Assembly (NCBI GenBank): GCA_947561715.1
Contig: OX387198.1
Location: forward strand, 2,294,001-2,358,000
Length of the DNA stretch: 64,000 nucleotides
Direction of reading: 5' to 3'
Source: Ascidia mentula
Taxonomy: Eukaryota; Chordata; Ascidiacea; Phlebobranchia; Ascidiidae
Shown here piece by piece: positions 12,701 to 23,173 of this stretch; position 1 is the stretch's first letter; each line of letters begins with the position of its first letter. A program made the translations under genes and the position numbers. The notes beneath the pieces are model-generated. The model saw only the letters and a program-made list of their open reading frames with translations. It ran no database searches and was not told the DNA's origin.

Positions 12701-12902
12701 AGTGTTTGGAATTTTGTTAAGTGACCTTGGTTTGGTTTGCATGAAAACAAATCGACTGAATGAAAGTGTGGATTTTTATAAAGAATCAATCCAAGCTTAC
12801 AGAACGGCAACAGACATAACTGAAGAGAGAAGGGAGGAGTTGATTGAAATGAGTGAAAACAATTTAAGTGAAGTTGAATCAAAACTTGCACAAAGGAAAT
12901 AA
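3741..12902 (+). CDS. Gene 1: TKL/RIPK-like kinase, linker exon array, TPR-like C-terminus
   Basis: Proposed multi-exon gene of about 1084 codons. Exons: 3741-3758, 3867-4036, 4101-4957, 5057-5209, 5395-5496, 5552-5677 (weak), 5961-6047, 6578-6679, 6819-6923, 7395-7478, 8380-8499, 8811-8921, 10049-10174, 10503-10622, 11212-11319, 11445-11549, 12142-12902. Exon edges are AG/GT except where noted, and the joined lengths sum to a multiple of three. The N-terminal kinase head probably phosphorylates Ser/Thr; the middle is a Q/N/T/S-rich linker; the last exon is helical and TPR-like. The start is uncertain because the frame is open upstream of 3741. A candidate polyA signal (aataaa) lies near 13053. 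A paralogous linker and C-terminus occur in gene 3 behind a different head. Confidence 0.75.
3867..4957 (+). CDS. Kinase domain of gene 1 (exons 3867-4036 and 4101-4957)
   Basis: The domain is nearly complete. Numbered from Met 3741, the Gly-rich loop GSGGSG is at 25-30, the VAVK lysine at 47, the alpha-C glutamates at 66-67, the catalytic loop HGDVKPEN from 144, DFG at 164-166, APE at 199-201 and DVYAFGV from 214, followed by a CWDQDPSKRP segment typical of TKL kinases. The catalytic Arg of HRD is Gly here, but Lys, catalytic Asp, Asn and DFG are kept, so activity is plausible. The intron at 4037-4100 is phase 2 and the exon ends in phase 1, matching the linker exons that follow. RIPK/ANKK-like kinases are the closest style; exact orthology cannot be set by eye. 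Confidence 0.85.
5057..6679 (+). CDS. Kinase-proximal linker exons of gene 1
   Basis: Exons 5057-5209, 5395-5496, 5961-6047 and 6578-6679 (51, 34, 29 and 34 codons) are all class 1-1 and open in the shared frame. They encode polar, low-complexity sequence. The 6578-6679 exon has a basic run (SDSKKKKKTNED) that could be a nuclear localisation signal. A further copy of the DSTFCNGGSS-type exon lies at 5552-5677; its frame is intact but the usual GT donor reads TT (cagttgtg), so it may be skipped. Function of the linker is unknown. Confidence 0.65.
6819..8921 (+). CDS. Linker exons of gene 1, first group
   Basis: Exons 6819-6923 (DTEQHPTTS), 7395-7478 (GNTTSAEV), 8380-8499 (DSALNTGEP) and 8811-8921 (GFISVGGN) are each class 1-1, with AG before and GT after, and most end in a Gln-Thr-Gly junction (QQT or PQT plus split Gly). 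Homologues with near-identical introns occur in genes 2 and 3. A fifth member at 7977-8090 has lost its AG acceptor and carries an in-frame stop, so it is a dead exon. Confidence 0.7.
7173..7346 (+). mobile_element. hAT-type MITE, end-truncated
   Basis: Begins agtgtttcccaaccggtagt and matches 26026-26231 closely through ttttacctccaagtg, but lacks the far terminus. The gtttcccaacc end is typical of Charlie-like hAT elements. It sits in the intron before linker exon 7395-7478. Confidence 0.65.
7977..8090 (+). pseudogene. Dead linker exon (DCLDNGES type)
   Basis: Matches the 114-base exons at 27273-27386, 43258-43371 and 50959-51072. Here the acceptor tttag reads tgtaa, and the frame soon meets TAA (ttg gat in the intact copy is ctt aaa taa in context). 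Because the exon is symmetric, its loss does not alter the downstream frame. Confidence 0.7.
8922..10048. other. Long intron of gene 1, conserved in the paralogue
   Basis: No exon or RNA is evident. The sequence recurs at 44203-45319 and 51921-53036 at high identity, so it was copied with the exon array. The open stretch 9501-9743 is shared by the copies but has no splice context and differs among them by replacement changes; I do not treat it as coding. Confidence 0.55.
10049..11549 (+). CDS. Linker exons of gene 1, second group
   Basis: Exons 10049-10174 (DSTFCNGGSS), 10503-10622 (EFSANHVE), 11212-11319 (GIEEPATT) and 11445-11549 (GTEQHQTS) are class 1-1 with good splice edges. Unlike the C-terminal exon, they differ from their gene 3 counterparts by few replacements. 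The 11445 exon is a diverged repeat of 6819-6923 (shared SYEQINAGKVVQ-like core), showing that whole exon cassettes repeat inside the gene. Confidence 0.7.
10770..11075. repeat. Intronic repeat with gtaagccacagc / gcggcttatatt ends
   Basis: A segment between linker exons begins near ttgtaagccacagc and ends near ggcggcttatattaac, giving imperfect inverted ends, and contains a short ggctgt tandem run. Copies sit at the same place in the array at about 46045-46322 and 53765-54050, so it predates the array duplication. Probably an old MITE. Confidence 0.4.
12142..12902 (+). CDS. C-terminal TPR-like exon of gene 1
   Basis: Final exon of about 253 codons after a ttatttcag acceptor, entering in phase 1, ending at TAA 12900-12902. 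Predicted all-helical with TPR-like pairs, for example GDIKRREGKCLESILFFDVA, GLSQRLIGDYSSSEST and LGLVCMKTNRLNESVDFY, the last being the clearest repeat. TPR folds bind protein partners. Compared with the gene 3 exon (55130-55893) it has about 69 amino-acid differences and only about six or seven silent ones by eye, against about 5% difference in flanking non-coding DNA. Confidence 0.75.
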
Positions 12903-15025
12903 TTGTGACATCACAAACACGAAATGTGTTTTTGTTAAATATGTTTGAATTATGCATTGTTTACGTAATTTGTATCAAAATGGAAGGTAGCTACCATGCA
13001 CTTAATGAATTTTGTGATTATTATTTTCATGTCGCTAGTGATTTGTAGCTGATAATAAAGTAAATAAGTGATGTTGGCTTTAAGATTAAGCTTTGGTAAA
13101 TTCAATACAAGGTTTTAGGTAAAAATGCAGAATATTATATTTCAGCTTAAAAGAGAAACCAACTTTAGCCAAAGAAAATTAGTGTCCTGGTAAGAGTTTG
13201 CTTTTATCTTCAATGAAAGTGCGTACCACCATAAAAAATAACTATTCAAGTATGAAAAACTTGCCAATATATTGGGTAATTCTGTTTGATAAATACGTCA
13301 TTCGAATGTGCCATAGTTTTTAAGTAGCTTATTTCACATTACTAGCTTTTAGCACATGCATTTGGTGCACCCAATAATAGGTATTATAAAAAAAAACTTT
13401 AAACAGTGCTAAAAACTGTGCAAAGTAATACAATGGCTAACCTCCTGCAAAGGACCAAATGTGGCACATTAGGTCTTTGTATCTGGCCTGCTAGGAGTTT
13501 GTACAAATGAGACACTTTACAAACAAGGTTTATACTGCAGTTTGATGTAATTTTTGTACACGTCACTTACCTAGGCCACATTTTAAAGCATTGTTGTAAA
13601 TAGGTTATAGTTTACCTCTAATTGTCCACTTTAAAATGGTTAAAATATGTCAAATATTTGATGATTTTTGGACTGTCAATAGAAAAGTGTGCCCAACCCT
13701 ACCAGGGCAGAATAACCTTACCCACCATTCCACATGTGCAAGGTAAAAAAATTTTCTGCATGCTATGCAACCAATAGTTCCAAATTACAACTGGTTACTA
13801 TAGACGATTCCGCTACGAATGCATGTTGATTAAAAGACTGCATTTCCATCATGGGTACAGCATATATCAACCCAACTTTTTGGAATGGGAAACTGTTGAA
13901 GATTTTTGTAATAAATCTACTGATATCAATCAGAGGCCTTTTGCTTCTGACTAATTAATACAAATCTTGGTTGTGTTGGTTAAACAAATACCTGACAACG
14001 GTTTGAGGACATGGTCATCTATATTCTAGTAAGTTCCAGTGGTTACGTTCTAACAAGCCAATTTTCTCATTTTGAGATTTTGACATCCAGCACCATATTT
14101 GCAGTTTGCACCAGAAGGTCCTGAAACCTTTCAAAAAACTTAATACACATCTGAGACTTTTTTGGTGAATATATTGTGGATTGAATCAGTACGATAAATC
14201 GAGCAAACATTTGAGATGACAGCAGTGCAGAGTTAGTGAGATTGGCTGGGGTGAGAGTAAGGAGAAATTTCCATGTTTCTATTTCTACTGCTGGTCCTTG
14301 CTACAATTCCTTAATTTAAGTCAATTTATTTTACAAAGGTATAATTTGCACAACAATAAATGGCCAAAACGCAGCACAGTAAAACTTGATTTGCAGTGAC
14401 AATTCTGGTGTGACAAGTTTCTCTTTTTTTGTAAAACAGTTGCACGTTCTTGTTTTACAACTGCAAACGTCACAAAACCACAATGGCTCATGACGTCACT
14501 GTTTACATGTTACGGATGAGTAATTTTCTGTGCAGGGACCCGGGTTTGCAGAGAGAAAACACGCCGTGTATCTGACTCCTATGACTTTTTAAAAAAACAC
14601 CCACACGGGTTACCTTTACGAACTTTTAATTAGCGCAAAAACAAACGACAACACTCACCTTAGACAACTACGCGTAAGCACTCAATGCAGCATTCTCCTC
14701 ACGATTTTTCTTACAGAGCGCGTAACTTGGGCCTCTTCGCTCAGTTCTCTATATTCCTTCTGTGGCTTACGGCCATCGATATATATACGGTTATTGAGAT
14801 TACATAAAATAATGAATTCGACAGGATTAATAAAAATGTCGATGTGAAATTAAAACCAAAACCGAATTGCACATATGTCAGAGATTAGCCGATATGTCGG
14901 ATAGAAACGAAGCGATTGACCCCAAAACAACATATGCGCACGTACGCGAACTAATCAAATTGCACAATTTAACACAAAATGACGTTTAATCATAAAGTTT
15001 TGCTGCATCTGCACTTGCCTGGGTT

Positions 15026-15951
15026 TTGCATTGCAAAGTAATTTTTTGTATGTTCCGCGTCTTAGTGGTGAAAGATTTTTGGAAAACACGACTTTCGCCC
15101 TGTTCAAATTCTTCCGTAACATTGCCACCAATTACAAAATATTCCCTCAATTGTCAATGTTTAATGCTCGCTGTTCGTAGTTTTCTATTTAACATTTGTA
15201 TTTTAAAGGTAATTTAGCAAGCGTTTCAATCAGAACAGGCACCAGTTTAGGTGACAACTAGTATATTCGGCCAATTGTGTCGACTGTAGCTTGTCTATAT
15301 TTTTTGGAGACGGTAGACGAAAGCGCCAATCCTACGTCGTACCAGAGTAACCAACTATTGAAACGTCATGAAGTTAACTCCTGGCGTATGCAAGTGTGTA
15401 GAATTATCGAGTCGCGGCCAAAAATAATCAAAAAATCGACAGGTAGGCCAACAGACCGCATAAGAGAAACAAAAGAATGCAGTTTAATGAATCAACCCAA
15501 CTACATTATTTAATAAAAATTTAAACACTGTAACCGAAAAACAATAAAAAAACATTCAACTGCAGCATGGAGAATTTTCCCAATGACAATAATTTATACC
15601 AAGCCCTGGGGCGACAAATTAAAAAAAAAACGAACCAGGCATTGCCAATATCTGAGATATACATTACGATTGCAACCGTCTTATTTCAGTGTTATGTCCT
15701 CAGCGTTGAAACGTCATCATGGGTTAAGAAGCTCGCGAAAAAAAGTTAGGCAGCGCGTGGAACCCATTGTGTCATCTTTGTTCATTCTGCGACGGGATTT
15801 TGGCCGAAAACATTACGGAAAAGGCTTTTGTTTATTATCTTTGACACCCAGTCTTAGTGTTGATCGAAAGCATCCTGTCGTAATCACCGTAGACGAAGTA
15901 ATGCCTCTTTGTAACGAAAATTCAAACTATATCTGCAGGAAGTTGTGTTAG
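15026..15951 (+). other. Shared open stretches in the downstream block, doubtful coding
   Basis: Plus-strand frames at 15277-15513 (LLKRHEVNSWRMQVC) and 15583-15951 (HHGLRSSRKKVRQR) are preserved in copy B at 57720-57922 and 58107-58388. I recognise no family. In the second frame most A/B differences change the residue, which gives no sign of purifying selection. The first begins after a possible acceptor. They may be remnants of a mobile element or an unknown gene. Confidence 0.25.
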
Positions 15952-16363
15952 CTTTTCAGAAACATGCCAGGCACAGAATTATTGCAGTTTTTCGCTGCTA
16001 CGTTTTTTTAACCCTGAGAAAAATCAGCGAAGAACCGCGGTCTATAGCCTACTGAGCTATCAAACATACATTGCGTTTTGTTCTCCAGTGAAAATTTTGT
16101 GTCCATTTCGTACAATACCATTTTTCACCTTCTCCTCCACCCTCGAAAAAAGCAACTTCAATTAACCTTTGCAAGGATATGCATTGGAACCGCAGTTTCT
16201 ATGAACGTAAAGTCCCTCTCCGTGGCGCGATTTGTTGCAGTTTCCTGTTTAAAAAACCCTCGTCTTCCAGCAAGAGGCATCAGTGTACCGCTGTGTGTAA
16301 ACCGGCAAAATGCACATAAATAACTAAAACCCTAACCAATCCTGTCAATGCGTGATAAATCAA

Positions 16364-16436
16364 GCTCTCGGTAAGGTTTAAACTCACGACCCTGGGCTAA
16401 CCAGGCCCAACGCTCTACCAACTGAGCTCTCAGTGG
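16364..16436 (-). repeat. tRNA-derived repeat (SINE-like), copy 1
   Basis: On the minus strand this shows an A-box-like gctcagttggtagagc, an anticodon-arm-like TGGGC/GCCCA stem and a B-box-like ggtcgtgagtttaaacc with a five-pair T-stem. The acceptor stem does not pair, so it is not a working tRNA. Identical placement at 28372-28444 and 58801-58873 shows all three descend from one insertion copied by segmental duplication. Confidence 0.55.
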
Positions 16437-17639
16437 TTTTACGGGGTATATTGTGGCCAAAGTACACTGATGTGCAAGCGCACAACTTGTCAGGTAACCT
16501 TCACACATACGTAGGGATACCTGTGCAGTTGGGCAATCATGTCATTCTAATCTCACTCAGACTTTCCAGGAAAAGTTGTTTGTTATGCAATGATAGTTGA
16601 ATAGTAACATTAATTTGTTTAATTCTTATAATCCGGGCATCGATTTTTGCCTTTTTCACCATTCTAAGTGTTCAAAATTTGAAGCCAGCACTGTTCGACA
16701 CAGGCGGTGTAAAGAAGTGTTTAGTTACCGCGTTACCGGTATGCAGTACCACAAACTTTGGTAATAACTCTATTGTTATTAACCAAAGTCCATAAATTAA
16801 ACTACTACTGTACATTCTTCAACACAATAATTGTGAATTTATGGAGCCTAACATATCCGTTATACAAATCCTGCTTCTTCAACACCGATCTTCTCAGTTT
16901 GAATTTTTTGAAGGTTTAGCACCAATATGCTAAAACTGACCATTTTTTCCAAACATGGAGCATTGTTAACGAACACACGGTATTGTTAACGAACATTGCC
17001 CTGTTATGAAACTATGACCATTTTTTATTCAATCTGAAGAGATATAGCAGGCTACTTTTTATCTGTTTTTAATTTAACATGTATTCTAAACTTGTGTAGG
17101 ACTGTTATGAAGAAATATACTATGTTTAAGTACAAGAAACGTGTAATAAACAGTAGTAGTATTATTTATCTACTTTTATCAAACGTTTTTGTAGCGCAAA
17201 ATAACTTGCGATCATTTGTTGGCGTTTCCTTTCCAAGTTTCACGCTTTCGTTGTGTCACGTATCCATTTACGCCACGTTCTTTTTATCTTTTGTTTTTTC
17301 ACCTTCCACCTGCTTAGTTAAATGTTTTGTGTCAATTTATATTTTTATTCACGAATTGTCTCGAACGCACCAGTCACCGCACGTTGATTTTATATCGCAG
17401 CGCTCCCTTCCTCTCACGTGACACGGTTGGGCCAATGACTGGCGAGATAAAAGATAAAACCGGACTAACACGAGACGCTAAGAGAAATCGAGAGACGTTT
17501 TTGCAGATTGTGATTCGTCTGTGGTATTTGTTTTTGAACAAGATATTATGTAAACGGTTGTGCTGGAACAGACTTGTGGTTAGCCGTGGATGCAGCGTCC
17601 TGAAAACCAAGGAAAGCGTTTATTTAAGAAACATTTTGG

Positions 17640-17925
17640 TTGAAAAAGTTTTTTTTAATATTGATAAAGAAGCACTTTGTATCAAATATCTCTGTGTAAG
17701 AGTGTTTTGTAAATGTGTAACATAAACACTTTTTGGTACAATGTTATTAACAGCTTCAGTTATAGTTTATAGCAGTGTTTCCCAACCGGTGGCACGCGGC
17801 GGCATTCCAGGTGGTATGAAATTATTGAAAGCATTCAACATCCTTTGAATGGGAATGGTCATGTTTTGTATGTCACTACAGCACAGCAACGTGCACAAAC
17901 CATACCACAGAAGCAACAAACAGGT
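17640..17925 (+). pseudogene. Relic of MADF-gene intron and linker exon, copy A
   Basis: 17649-17735 matches the intron after the gene 2 BESS exon (about 25908-25990). A short hAT-MITE start follows at 17775, then 17826-17920 matches the DCLDNGES-type linker exon, including its caacaaacag/gtatt donor, with its start replaced. The order mirrors gene 2, so an older MADF gene stood here. Confidence 0.65.
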
Positions 17926-18594
17926 ATTTCAAAAGCTGAAAATACTATTGTGAAGTTGGCACACTGTTAAATCATGTAAGTTTTGTTGGCCTCCGGACGC
18001 TTATGTTGGGAGGTGGATTTCAAAAGTTACCGATAAACTGTAGATAAAATCTTTCATGCATTTGGGAACAACAGTGTTTCAAGTCGATGTGATATCGAGC
18101 CTCCTACTGGGCTGTGATTGCCCTGTAAGGAACTACGCAGTGGGGCGACCCTGTGTTGCGAAAGCATGAAAAAAACTTCGTCGTGACAGATAAGCCCAGA
18201 TGTCAAGGCTGTAAAAACACTGCATGTACCTTTGCACGTGTAAGCTTACACAGATTTGGCTTCGTAAGCATTACACAGGCGCAAGCACTCAGTCTGTTTT
18301 GGTTGGTCACTGCAACATGAACTATTTGAATTTAAATTTCACAGATACTACTTGATCAACATGGTTCCTAGCGCAGCACTACCATTAAAAATGTACTAAT
18401 TGAAACAGTATGGGTCAACCAATAAATAATTTTTAAATTAATAAGAATTGTTCTTTTGGCACTTAAGTTACGAGAGATTTTTATTGCCATCAACGATTCG
18501 TCCACCATCCGGTGAGACTTCCTCAAGGTTATGTCACAACAATAATGAATCAAACTTACATTTAAGTTTTAATGTCGAGATGTTGTTTTTCAGG

Positions 18595-18715
18595 ATATGT
18601 TGGAAGACGGCGAACTACGACACTTGCATGTTGATATATACGGTGAATGGAGGATGCTAGTTTTCAAAATACCTCTGTGCGCTGCATTGTTGACTATTAT
18701 AGTTTAAACAGTATT
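18595..18715 (+). other. Small conserved open frame (about 38 codons)
   Basis: After a tttttcag acceptor-like site the frame reads DMLEDGELRHLHVDIYGEW and ends in a hydrophobic segment before TAA. Copy B (61421-61530) keeps the frame with a single replacement (L to F) and several silent changes. It could be a terminal exon or a small protein with a membrane-like tail. Unrecognised. Confidence 0.3.
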
Positions 18716-19125
18716 TACAACAAACATGTCCGAAAACGCTGGTTCGGTGTACCAGTTCCATTTCAATGCAGCAGCGACATCATGCGGAAAATGATCCAAT
18801 ATGCATGGTATAGTAATGAAAACGAAATGTAAGGAATTTTAAGGACAACAGTTACAATGGATTCGTAGATAAAGTTACTTCAAGCCACTTTTATCGTAAA
18901 AAAAATCAATTCAACATCGGCGCGAAGTTGAATTGCTTCAAAAATATAACCGGATTCGAATAAAAAAGGTACAAAGAGCTTACGTAAAATAAATTTACAT
19001 CGAAGAGCATAGCTTTTTGGTTAACGTTACAGTTTTACAATAGTGATTACGAGTAAAAAGCTGAAGAACTGTTGACAAAGTTTGTTTATGGATTTTGTTG
19101 GTTTAATGGAGGAACTGTTGCCATG

Positions 19126-19311
19126 TTAGCCATCATCGTCAGTGTCCATATCAGATTCTGGGTGTGCAAGGGGATTCCCAGCGTATGTTGTAAGTTCGAC
19201 GAAGGCGCGCAACTCCTCGTATCTGAAGACCAGACTTCCACGTTCGTCTCTGATGTCCACAACCAGATAGATTTCTTGACCGCGAGCAACGTAGTTTGTG
19301 CATACAGGCAT
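19126..19311 (-). CDS. Candidate small ORF with acidic tail (61 codons)
   Basis: Minus-strand frame from an ATG reads MPVCTNYVARGQEIYLVV, continues through GSLVFRYEELRAFVEL and ends in ESDMDTDDDG. Copy B (61950-62135) preserves length and stop with a handful of substitutions, and a 5' fragment (MPVHTYYVARGQE) recurs at 38800-38849. An upstream in-frame TAA limits extension unless it is a spliced exon. Family unknown. Confidence 0.35.
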   Translation of the reverse strand: MPVCTNYVARGQEIYLVVDIRDERGSLVFRYEELRAFVELTTYAGNPLAHPESDMDTDDDG

Positions 19312-19616
19312 ATTAAAGCTTTGTTGTTACGCAGCGGTTTAAGAGCCTGGAAAAAGTTTTGCATGTTGAATCTGAAAGAAATCACTCAAAGCTGGCTATT
19401 AAAAGGTAAAAAGTTTCGTGGTGATTTCGAAATTCCGTGACTTGGCATAACTTATGGGAATAATTCTGCATTATTCGACCTCCAGGAAAAGAATAAACAA
19501 ACAATAGAAACAAGCCCTCGTAAACCACGTGACTTAAATAGCCAACCCCCTTACAATATTCTTGTATCCTAAACCGGTCGTAGAATTAGTGGCCAAAGCG
19601 AAACGTCCGACTGGCA

Positions 19617-20760
19617 ATAATTTCCTTCAAATACCACAAACCTATTTCATTCTCTCATATTCGCGTCATTAATTTCGTACTCTTCAACACATGCGCAGGG
19701 GGTGTTAAAATCATCCAACAGCGAAGAGCAAAGCGCTAGTTTGATCGTGACGTCATTAAGGGTACTATTCAACTCCAACAGTTCGCTTCGAAACGACTTC
19801 CTACAACATACAATAAAACTGAAAAATCTGCTGCCTTCTTGTGGAGAACTTTATGTCAACGAATAAACAATAAATAAATTTTACAATTAGCGACTCCTAA
19901 AGTTGCTTTGTTTCGTCTGCTCAAATAAAACACGTTCTTAAACTGCTACAGTTCTGTAGTAGCATATCCTTAACCGGCACCCACTATATACTAAGCGACT
20001 CGGCCCGGATACCCTTTTTCAGTTTGTATCGAATACGCGATGGGGCGAAATCCGCCAGCAGCAAGTTTGCGTCAAGCGTCGTAAGATACATTACTGAAAC
20101 GTTTTGGGGTTCTGGTTACGGGCTCAATTGCAATTCTATACTAGGACCAAACTATGAATTTGCCTACGTTAAAAACATGTGCTGAAAGCAACTCCGTATC
20201 TAATTCCCTGCTGTAATCCACATTCAAACAATCTACCAGTAGTGGCGCAGTTACAAATCACAAAGCATTTTAACAAGTGTTCCCCTGTTGTTTTTTTTGT
20301 AAACTTGCAAATGCGAACTCCACACGGGGCCACAACAACAAAAAATCTACCATCCTGTGCAGAACGTTATATGTATCAGCATAAATATCCGGGTTATAAA
20401 AACTCAATTAGGTTGTTTTGATTACTTTAACATTAGACGCCCTTGGGTAGCTTTTGGGTTCGCATCCAGGCAGACAGGAATAAATACAACAGTACGTTTA
20501 TAGTTCGGGCAAAACACAAGCTTTAAATGCAAGTTTCGCATGAACTTACGGTAAAGATATTAAACATGTGTCACCAAACTTTTTGGAATTTATTGAGGTG
20601 GTACCAGGCTGTTAATATATACACATATAAAACATCTGTGACAATGGACATTAAGCACTCACGACACGGTTACGAAAAAGGCTCCAAAATGTCAGCGAAA
20701 CGAACACAGCCAATACGACCTAATGCGAGATTCCAATCCTTAACGCTCGTCGTTTGACGC
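19617..20760. repeat. Local duplication, first copy (pairs with 21340-22530)
   Basis: Shares the ataccacaaacctatttcatt start, the tgcgtcaagcgtcg segment and the gcagaacgtta words with 21340-22530. Copy B of the large block has only one version (62460-63650), so this doubling is specific to copy A. The intervening 20760-21340 is unrelated and includes a possible hAT fragment around 20955-21035 (cacgggcccaaac ... cgcgggccagtg). Confidence 0.7.
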
Positions 20761-21339
20761 CATGTGTCGTCGTACGGGTTTCAATAAAAGTTTCGCCGCC
20801 GAGTGATCATTGTTACGACTTTCTGTGTGTGACGTATAAGTAGAAAAATACTGATCACGTGACTTCAGGTGTGAGAGATGTCGGGCGGAGTCAATGTATT
20901 AAAATAGGGCTGGGAGTTTGCCTAAATTCATTGCAGGGGGGCGTTTGTGGTCTACACAGGTGTTGTCCAACTGAATTTTGTCACGGGCCCAAACAAACCG
21001 TTAGTTTATCCCGCGGGCCAGTGTAATTATAAAATATCCTCGTTACTTTTAATGCGATATTTGCGGAACGTAATTGCTATTATACAAATAACACAGCTTA
21101 ATCTTTATTCAATGCGACATTTGTGGTCGAGCTGCTTCTTTAACGAATGAAGGCGTGCCCACGGGAACTATGGTGATGACCATGGGAAAACAAGCGTACA
21201 AAGTTGTATTTCCAAACCAGGTTACAATTGGTGAGCCAACGAATATACAATATTTTTGTGTTGTCTTGAATCATAATCCGGTCGTCTATTTGGTGGTCAA
21301 AGGGAAATTTTCGACTGCCAATAATCGCCTTAAAAACGA

Positions 21340-22530
21340 ATCGAAATACCACAAACCTATTTCATTCTCTCATATTCGCGTCATTAATTTCGTCATCTTT
21401 AACACATGCGCAGGAGGTGTTAAAATCATCCAACAACGAAGAGCAAAGCGCTAGTTTGATTATGACGTCATTAAGGGTTCAACTCAAACCATTCGTTTCG
21501 AAACGACTACCTACAACATACAATAAAACTGAAAAATCTGCTGCCTTCTTGTGCAGAACGTTATGTCAACGTACGCACAATAAATTTTACAATTAGCGAC
21601 TCCTAAAGTTGCTTTGTTTCGTCTGCTCAAATAAAACACGTTCTTAAACTGCTACAGTTCTGTAGTAGCATATCCTTAACCGGCACGCACTATATACTAA
21701 GCGACTCAGCCCGGATTCCCTTTTTCGGTTTATATCAAATACGCGATGCGGCGAAATCCGCCAGCCAGCAAGTTTGCGTCAAGCGTCGAAAGATACATTA
21801 CTGAAACGTTTTTGGTTTCTGGTTCAACATGAGGCCCCAATTACAACTCTATACCACAATCTAACCATGAATTCAAAACATGTGCTGAAAGCAGCTCCGT
21901 ATCTAATTCCCTGCTGTCATCCACATTCAAACAATCTACCAGTAGTGGCGCAGTTACAAATCACAAAACATTTCAACAAGTGTTTCCCTATCGTTATTTT
22001 GTCAACTTGCTAATGCGTTACAACCCGACGACCGCAACAATAAAACATCTACTGTCTGATGCAGAACGTTACAACACCTCGCTTGTATATTAACAATAAA
22101 TTTCCTGGTGAAAAAAACCAATTAAGTTATTTCAACTACACTGACAACACGCTGTTGGATGGTTTTGGTTCGCATCGAAAGCAGGCAGGTATATATATAG
22201 GTATTTATACACCGGCCACAGCGCGAGGCTGCCTTCTTCAGTAGTTTTCGCCAAACACAAGACACAGAGCGCTAAGCGTCAAGAGCGCGACTTCGTGTCG
22301 TAAATATCAGTTTCGCATGAACCTCATGACAAACAGACCAAACTTTCGTCTCCTAATTTTTTTGAATATATTGATGTGATACCAGAGGGCACTTGGAAGG
22401 ACTTTGCTGCATTATGTATATGCAAAAAACAGGTGTGATGCTGGACATTAAGCACACACGACCCAGGCACGTTTCGAATGAGGTTAAAAATTGTCAGCGA
22501 CACGAGCTGAGTCGACACGAGCATACGCAT
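21340..22530. repeat. Local duplication, second copy
   Basis: Second version of the unit at 19617-20760. Within each version the word gcagaacgtta followed by an aataaa signal appears twice about 500 bases apart, so the unit itself arose from an older duplication. Short TATA-like stretches (gtatatatatagg at 22187) and aataaa signals occur but no recognisable protein. Confidence 0.65.
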
Positions 22531-22938
22531 GGCGTTTGACTCGTTGTTTCATGGTTAGTGTAATTCGGCGACCAAGTCTACCGACGTTCAGCAAACACAC
22601 AGGTCACGTGACGTACTGGGGTGGAGTACATCACATGGGGTCGACCGTTATGTGTCCTTCCGTGTTTTTTATTATTTTTAGATGTTTTGGGGTGTCGTGT
22701 TTGCAAGATTCTTTTTACTAAAGTTTGTAATGTTCTGCTTGTTTGTAGATGGGTTTTACCCGCTCAGTGTAATTTGGCCACTCATAACTGGAAGTTCAAT
22801 TTGTCAAAAGTGATTGGAAAAACTTTCCAGGTCCTTATTCAAGTATTTCCAAATTTTAATGTGAAGTAAAAAATAACATTGGACAGCTGTACATTGCTGC
22901 AACTTCTTTTTCCAAGACGTTTGCTTTTCACCGTAAAT

Positions 22939-23173
22939 CAGTGATTCCCAACCTTTTTGTGGTTGCGTGCCACTTGGAGGTAAACAACTTCGACGACGCG
23001 TATCACCTAATTGAGAAAGTAACCTAGGGGATGACGTAACAAACATTAAGTGATCCCTTACGGTTTTTTTAAATTCAAACTATATCCGCTAAATACGAAA
23101 AGGTTGTCGCGTACCACCTGGAATGCCGTCGCATACCACTAGTAGTGCGCGTACCACCGGTTGGGAAACACTG
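22939..23173 (-). mobile_element. Complete hAT MITE with target duplication
   Basis: The ends are cagtgattcccaacc and, inverted, cagtgtttcccaaccgg, flanked by ccgtaaat and ccataaat (7 of 8 bases), the 8-bp target duplication expected for hAT. No coding capacity. The same family occurs at 26026-26231 and 7173-7346, with short starts at 17775 and 60615 and a scrap at 5280-5303. Confidence 0.8.

Larger units (their letters stand above)
12903..23046. repeat. Segmental duplication, copy A (pairs with 55894-64000)
   Basis: From the TPR stop codon onward the sequence matches 55894-64000 at roughly 95% identity. Copy A has an extra 480 bases at about 14531-15010, an extra 105 bases near 15210-15315 and an internal 1.7-kb duplication (19620-20760 repeated at 21340-22530). 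It lacks about 430 bases carrying BESS exon relics that copy B keeps at 60060-60486. Most of the block looks non-coding; sub-features are listed separately. Confidence 0.85.

Noticed and set aside
12327-12957. Minus-strand frames opposite the gene 1 C-terminal exon
   Set aside because: Shadow of the TPR-like coding frame; the plus-strand frame has the splice acceptor, phase and paralogue support.
16364-16436. Functional tRNA gene on the minus strand
   Set aside because: Promoter-box-like parts are present but the acceptor stem does not pair and the spacing before the anticodon arm is off; better read as a tRNA-derived repeat.
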